Below, piece after piece: positions 58,648 through 64,000 of a stretch of 64,000 nucleotides of DNA; the first letter of the stretch is position 1; the number at the start of each line of letters is the position of its first letter. This DNA is from Cannabis sativa (taxonomy: Eukaryota; Streptophyta; Magnoliopsida; Rosales; Cannabaceae). The notes under the pieces were generated by a model. It was not told the DNA's origin, did no database searches, and saw only the letters and a list, made by a program, of their open reading frames with translations. Location of the stretch: NCBI RefSeq assembly GCF_029168945.1, contig NC_083609.1:26019001-26083000 (forward strand). Direction: 5' to 3'. Both the position numbers and the translations under genes were made by a program.

Positions 58648-59590
58648 AAAAATATAAGCCTTTTTTTTTGTAATAAATATACCACAGTATTAATTATAGT
58701 AATAAATGAACACTAGAAAGTTTTTAACGTGGGTTTGAAGTTAACTCCTCATAGTCCACAAGTATATCTTATTAGGAAAAATATTTTGGTTGCAGAATAC
58801 AATAATATTAATGATAATAATATTTGGCCTTTTTTCTCTCTAGATTCTCCGTCCCTTTTTTCCTGGGTTCTGCCCCTATTTATAGATTCACAGGGTGACA
58901 GTTATTCTCTTGGGATCTAATAATTCGTAACTGTTTATGAAACGTGAACATTCTCCACGTTTCATTTTTATGCACATGGGATACTATTAAATAACTGCCT
59001 AACCACTCTTTTGTTATTATTCTTGTTATGCTAACTATACCGGTTGTTTCTTGCTAAGTATGAGTTGTCCTTCTTTATCGTCTTTGTAGGAAAAATGCTA
59101 AGTATAGAGATACAATTCTTCTCCCAGTTCTCTTTTACCATTTTGGAAGGTATCAACGAGGTGGTTACTTTAACGTATAAAAAGCGAGATGGATGAATGT
59201 AGTTATTCTTTCTTCGTACAAGTATGTGGGTCAATTAGCTACAAACTCTTTACTCAAGAGTATGTGGGTCAATAATTTGCAAGCTCTTATTTTCGAGTAT
59301 GTAGGTCAATGAGTTGCAAGCTCTTTGTGTACTCGTCTTGAATAATTTTCATTATGTATTATATTTATTTCGAGATGGACTTGTTATCTCCCCAATCTTA
59401 CTCGTTAATAGTTATTATTCTTATCTCGCATTTGTCTAAGTGGCAGCGAGTTTGAATATTTCTATCAACCGTAACTCTTGAGGCGAGTTATTTAATATGC
59501 ATTTCATGATGCAATGCTTAAGCTGATTCATATTCCTTCTCTTGTGCATGTGTCAGCTTCTGGTTATTAGCTGAAATTAGGGTATAACAA
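58624..59590 (-). repeat. Gypsy-like LTR, copy 1
   Basis: On the minus strand it starts TGTTATACCCTAATTTCAGC, preceded by a purine stretch (TTTTAGGAGGCAAT). It carries CTATAAATAGGGGC and ends in a GTTAACTTCAAACCCACGTT leader-like part. GAAACGTGAACATTCTCCACGTTTC (split arms GAAACGTG/CACGTTTC) lies at 58939-58963. The left edge is uncertain. Confidence 0.55.
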
Positions 59591-59814
59591 TTGCCTCCTA
59601 AAAAGTATTTTTTTTTAAATGACTTTTTAAATGTCTTTGAGGGTATTATTGTATTTTTCCCTTTTAAAATTTGCATTCTTCGATTTTGGTGGATCAAAAC
59701 TTTGAGGTAAATCATTTCTTCATTTAATACTCTGACTGTTCTTTTCTCGTACAGTTACCATCTGTTTGATCAATTTTCTTTTGATCGAACAGTAATCATC
59801 TCGTACAACTACTG

Positions 59815-60399
59815 ATGAAACGTGGACATTCCCCACGTTTCATTTATTTACACATGGAATAATATCTAATAACTACCCAACCGCTTCTTGTATTTTTCTT
59901 TTAGACGGTTATGCTGAATTGGAAGGTTGTATCTCAACAAATATGAGTGATCCTTCTTATCCATCTTGAGAAGAAAAACATTAAGTGTTGAAGTAATTCA
60001 TCTCACTATACTCCTTTATTTGTGTTGATGTTGCGAGATGACTTCTTTATTGTGTAAAATGCGAGGCGGTTGAGTATCATAAATTTTACTTTGTTTTCAC
60101 GAGAGAGTCAATGATTCACGAGGCCTTAGGATTTCTCGTCTTGTACATTTTATCTTTGTCTATCCTGAGGCAAACGTGTGTCTCGCCAATTCTTGTTTAA
60201 TAGTTTTTATTCTTATCTCGCATGAGACTAAACAGTCAACGGGTTTGAATATTTCTATCAAACTTGTATTTAATTGGAACGAGTTATTTAAATTTCATTT
60301 AATGATGCAACACCATTATTACATTCCTAAAGTTGATTCATATTCTTCTTGAAAGACACGTGTCAAATTCTGGTACAGAGCCAAATTTCAGGTATAACA
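59815..60399 (-). repeat. Gypsy-like LTR, copy 2 (partial)
   Basis: The minus-strand start TGTTATACCTGAAATTTGGC and the GAAACGTGG/CCACGTTTC palindrome (59818-59842) parallel copy 1, with many differences. The TATA-containing part is missing. Only about 225 bp separate the two copies, so the interior of the element has been lost. Confidence 0.5.
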
Positions 60400-60814
60400 G
60401 TATCCACACATGTGATCCGAATCAAAATCACACACTATAGTATAATGTACAGTAAACCGCATTTAGTAGTTTCATATTAAAGTTTTCTTACTTTAATACA
60501 CTACCGACTTGTCTTATTCATATTATATAATATTAATTCTCTTGTATGACTTTACAATATTATACCATCTCTACATGAATAAGAAATTTTTAGATATTTA
60601 TTAATTATACTTCTATAATTAATGTATTCATTTATCTTATAATTTTATTTCATATATTTTAAATATATTATCTTCAAATACTTGATTTTAGGGCATAAAT
60701 CCCAATAGACCAAGCATATGACAATATCAAAATATGATTTCTTTTTACTAATAGTAAATAAGATTACTTTGAAATTAGGTTTTATTTAGGGCATAAAATC
60801 TCAACACCTACTTT

Positions 60815-62335
60815 TTTGGCTGGTCATGCTTTAAAGGATTTGTATTTCAGAAACAAACCCTTTACTGGGATTAAAAAGTTGAAAAAGGCTTCTTTTGTTT
60901 GGAAAAATATTTGTGGAGTAAATAACTTTTTGATTCAGGGGCTATTTGGAGAGTGGGAAATAATAATGACATTGCTATCTATGCTGATTATTGGATTCCT
61001 TCAGTGGCGACAACACTATTATCCACTCCGCATTAGCTTGATGATTCAAGAAAAGTTTCGTTGTTGTGGGATGCATCAGGTGGTTGGGATAGAGATTTAG
61101 TCCAAGCCAATTTTTGTTCTAATGAAGTGGTGACTATAATCTCTATTCTGTGGTCCTCTTCAGATGTATCAGACGAAGTTGATATCGAACTTTGAGAAAT
61201 CAAGTTGGTATTTTGTTAAGAGTGGTTGCTAACTTGGACTTGGGTCATTCTTCTCCTTTTGTGAATTTTTCTAGTTGGTGGAAAAAGCTTTTGACTCCTA
61301 ATCTACCCTAAAGGCGAGACTTTTTCTTGGCAAGTGTCTAATAATTGAATCCCCATGATTATTAATCTAGCTCACCATAGACTGTTATCAAATGGTTTGT
61401 GTCCTATATGTGAATTGAGAGAAGAATCTACTTATCATGCCCTTTGTGGGTATTTTTTGTTACCTTGTAGAAAAATTTGTGAGTTTGCTTTAAGGGATCC
61501 TCTTGTTCCTTGTAAGGATTTTTTAAACTTTATTCATAGATATATTGATCCCCTTTCGAAGGAGATGATTGAGTTTGTGATGGTTATTATGTGGCGAATT
61601 TGGTATAAGCGAAATAAAAAAGTCCACAATAATACCGAGTTGTTGCTCGTTCTAATTGTTAATGGGGCTCGTGATTTCCTTGGGAACTATCAAAACCATA
61701 AATGGACAACGTTGACTCCAATCTATACAAGGCCAGTAGGAGCCACTTTTTCTTCTCGACCAAAGGTGAGTTTTCACTCAATCCTGATGGTGCATAGATG
61801 GATTCCTCCTCCGTTAGGTTGCCTCAAAATCAACACAGATGCAGCCATTGACTTGATTGGTGGTTGTAGTGGTCTAGGCATGGTGATTAGAGATGAATGG
61901 AGTGTAGTTCTTTCTTCGACGTGTTGGAGATCAGAGGGTTGTTTTAACCTTGAAGTGGCAGAAGTTATGGTTATTCGCAATGTGCTGGCTTAATATCTTT
62001 CTTTTAGGTATGCTAATATTATTATTGAATTTGATTGTTTGAGTGTTGTTCTTAAAATCAAGAGCAATGTATCTATTATTGCTTCTTTAAGACTAGTGTT
62101 GAATGACATTGTTGGTCATTGTAATAGGTTCAAAATTATTAGTTTTGTCATTATTATAAATCTTATAATGTTGTTGCTATTTTTTAGCTAAACTAATCTT
62201 ATCAGCTAGTAATGTGATTTGGTGGCCATATAATTTGATTTGTATCCACAAATTGTTGATATGTTATGATTGAATAAATTCTTACCCCACCTTTTTAGAG
62301 CTTGGTGCTTAGTAGATGAAACTCTTCAACTTAAA
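60815..62335 (+). pseudogene. Degenerate LINE: RT thumb region, zf-RVT, RNase H
   Basis: 60816-61100 resembles the region after RT (ALKDLYFRNKPF, ASFVWKNICGV, GEWE). 61355-61993 is open and holds a zf-RVT-like part (NGLCPICELREESTYHALC, RIWYKRNKKVHNN) and the RNase H domain (WIPPPLGCLKINTDAAIDL, GLGMVIRDEW, NLEVAEVMVIRNVLA). Later parts (FDCLSVVLKI, 62030-62060) are out of frame. No target duplication was found. It lies about 130 bp before the bZIP promoter. Confidence 0.85.
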
Positions 62336-62443
62336 GAAAATGTATTATTATGTTTATGTATATTAGTACCAAGTAATATCTTATCTATGTAACGGAGAGA
62401 AGTGATCTTATGACATGGGATATATTTTGTTACTATATATGCA

Positions 62444-62450
62444 TATAAAT
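62444..62450 (+). promoter_or_regulatory. TATA box of the bZIP gene
   Basis: TATAAAT lies about 70 bp upstream of a CT-rich leader (62518-62536). The leader contains a short ATG..TAA frame of five codons (62538-62555) and a possible 5' UTR intron donor (TGT|GTAAGT near 62859). Confidence 0.55.
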
Positions 62451-63117
62451 AGTATATATTAGAGACATACTATATCGTATTGGAGAAGCTTCTTTGCTAT
62501 CGTTGTCTGTTCGATCTTTCTCTCTCTCTCTCTCTCCATGTGCTGCTCTCATTAAAAACAATTCCCTTTTCATGCGAGAAAACCCGTTGGATTCTCTCCA
62601 TCCTGCATTTCATTCCCATGCTCAAGAATGTTTCATTTTCCTAGAAAATCCCTATATTTTCCCCGAAACTTCCCTTCTATTCCAACCTCCAGCTTCGCTT
62701 AGCTATTCGGTGATTATCTGGAGCTGAGTTATTCTCCTTAACACTTATATTCTCTGTATGTAATTGTTGTTTTTCTTTCTTTCTCGCACTGTGTTAGATC
62801 TCCTTTATTCGTTTCCGCGATCTATCGAAGATTTGAATTCTGAAGCCCTTTTATGTTGTGTAAGTTATTATATTGTATTGTAATTTCGTTTTCATTTTTA
62901 TAGGTTCTGAATCATTTGGGGTGAGATTCTAGGGTTCTAAATTTGTTTTGCTTAAGAATTTTATAAGCTTCAACGTTAGCATTGATTGTTATTGCTAGAA
63001 TAATAGACTTGCCCCTTATTGTTTGGAGGTAGCTGTTTTTGCGCTTCTTGGATTGGAAACCAGAATTTGAAGCCTCTAACAATAGGATTTTGTAAACCTT
63101 TAGGATTAATGTCTGGG

Positions 63118-63809
63118 ATGGATAAGGAAAAGTCTCCTGGTCATGGGGGTGGCTTGCCTCCCCCGTCAGGTCGGTATTCAGGTTTTTCATCTGGTGGAAG
63201 TAATTTCAATGTGAAACCCGAACCATCCACCTCTTCGTTCCCTCCTTTGGCCCCTGGTAGTAGTTCAGAAGCGGGTCATTTTGGGCATGGATTGGCTACT
63301 GATTCAGGTAGATTTAGCCATGATATTAGTAGAATGCCGGATAACCCACCGAGGAATTTGGGTCACAGACGAGCGCATTCTGAAATTCTGACCCTTCCCG
63401 ATGATATCAGCTTTGATAGTGATCTTGGTGTAGTTGGTGGTGCGGATGGTCCTTCGTTTTCTGATGAGACTGAAGAAGACTTGCTGTCTATGTACCTTGA
63501 TATGGATAAGTTTAATTCTTCATCTGCTACATCGGCCTTTCAATTGGGCGAGCCCTCTTCTGCGGGAGCCACTCCAATGCAAACTGCGATGTCAGGTGTA
63601 GCAACATCATCTGCAGAGGTGGCCACTGGTGCTAATGAGAGACCAAGAGTTAGACACCAACATAGTCAGTCAATGGATGGATCGACAACTATCAAGCCTG
63701 AAATGCTTGTTCCAGGTTCAGAAGATATCTCTTCAGTTGATTCCAAGAAAGCAATATCTGCTGCTAAGCTTGCAGAGCTAGCTCTTATTGATCCCAAGCG
63801 CGCAAAGAG
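63118..63809 (+). CDS. Group-I bZIP transcription factor (bZIP18/52-like), first coding exon, partial
   Basis: Residues 1-230 of a bZIP factor that continues past the window. It begins [20 protein letters not shown]; an upstream in-frame ATG at 63109 adds only MSG. Conserved group-I blocks are [52 protein letters not shown] and [15 protein letters not shown]. The serine-centred HRRAHSE and RHQHSQS blocks are 14-3-3-type phosphosites in relatives. The basic region starts at the splice site (AAAGAG|GTAGAT at 63809/63810), and the leucine zipper lies outside. Expected to be a nuclear DNA-binding regulator. Confidence 0.93.
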
Positions 63810-64000
63810 GTAGATATACAATTTTCATTGTTGTTTTTATTCATTTTTTATTTTATGACGAAAGTTTTTAGGGACTGTCTTGAGCTGCAAATTTAAATTT
63901 TTAGTGTGGTCGGCAGCTTTGGCTCTAAAAAGGCATGGCTTTGTTCTGTACATGTTGCTTTTGTTTATTTGGCGGTTTAGTTTGCAGTAAGTTATAGTGT
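63810..64000 (+). other. First coding intron of the bZIP gene (start)
   Basis: Begins GTAGAT and is T-rich; the acceptor is beyond the window. Confidence 0.75.

Larger units (their letters stand above)
57601..60720 (-). repeat. Diverged LTR of the Copia A family, split by LTR-like repeats
   Basis: 57650-58620 and 60400-60715 resemble parts of the Copia A 3' LTR (CATGACTCCACTATA, AATTTACCATTCTACCCCT and the closing TTTTAGGGCAT). The middle (58624-60399) is a separate insertion. Boundaries are approximate. Confidence 0.5.

Noticed and set aside
58624..59590. Host gene signals in the TATAAATAGG and CCACGTTT motifs
   Set aside because: They recur in a second LTR-like copy and no host frame follows.
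62494..62727. 77-codon frame upstream of the bZIP gene
   Set aside because: Lies in the CT-rich leader, has no ATG at its start and shows no domain; treated as 5' UTR.
1..64000. tRNA, rRNA or organelle insertions
   Set aside because: No cloverleaf, rRNA core or plastid/mitochondrial gene segment was recognised; only tRNA-complementary primer sites are seen.

Overview
This is a plant nuclear window, almost certainly from a eudicot. The host genes have many GT-AG introns, the intergenic DNA is AT-rich, and the repeats are plant families: Copia/SIRE, long-LTR Gypsy, plant LINEs with an RNase H tail, PIF/Harbinger, hAT and Mutator-like elements. The species cannot be named safely from sequence alone. 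Three host genes are visible, all on the + strand: a 12-exon 3beta-hydroxysteroid dehydrogenase/reticulon fusion gene (15495-26172), a 5-exon F-box gene of the SKIP16 type (51027-54908), and the first coding exon of a group-I bZIP factor (63118 to beyond the window). The rest is mainly transposable elements.

Layout. 1-6367: a PIF/Harbinger element with an intact transposase, a frameshifted Myb/SANT-like partner, eight ~111-bp repeats between them, and a tandem duplication of its 3' end. 7472-12798: a young minus-strand LTR element with 253-bp LTRs and no visible coding capacity. 13018-15357: a 5'-truncated but open LINE with a 16-bp target duplication, ending about 140 bp before the start codon of the dehydrogenase/reticulon gene. 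That gene carries a Copia remnant, SINE-like pieces and LINE pieces in its introns. About 27791-49901: an old minus-strand Copia element ('Copia A') that took at least eight later insertions: Mutator-like MITE, ~3-kb Gypsy solo LTR, two Tourist-like MITEs, inverted SIRE-type solo LTR, hAT-like element with a second hAT-like MITE inside it, and a 10.75-kb full-length SIRE-type Copia ('Copia B', 38804-49557). Nearly all are delimited by target-site duplications that can be read directly. 49902-50410: a Mutator transposase fragment. 55080-62335: decayed Copia, LTR and LINE remnants.

The most unusual signal is structural. The LTR leader of Copia B carries seven consecutive short hairpins whose loops all show GGGA(G) while the stems differ from hairpin to hairpin and remain paired. 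The unrelated Gypsy solo LTR carries at least fifteen hairpins, again with compensatory stem changes. Both look like selected RNA (or DNA) structure rather than simple tandem repeats.
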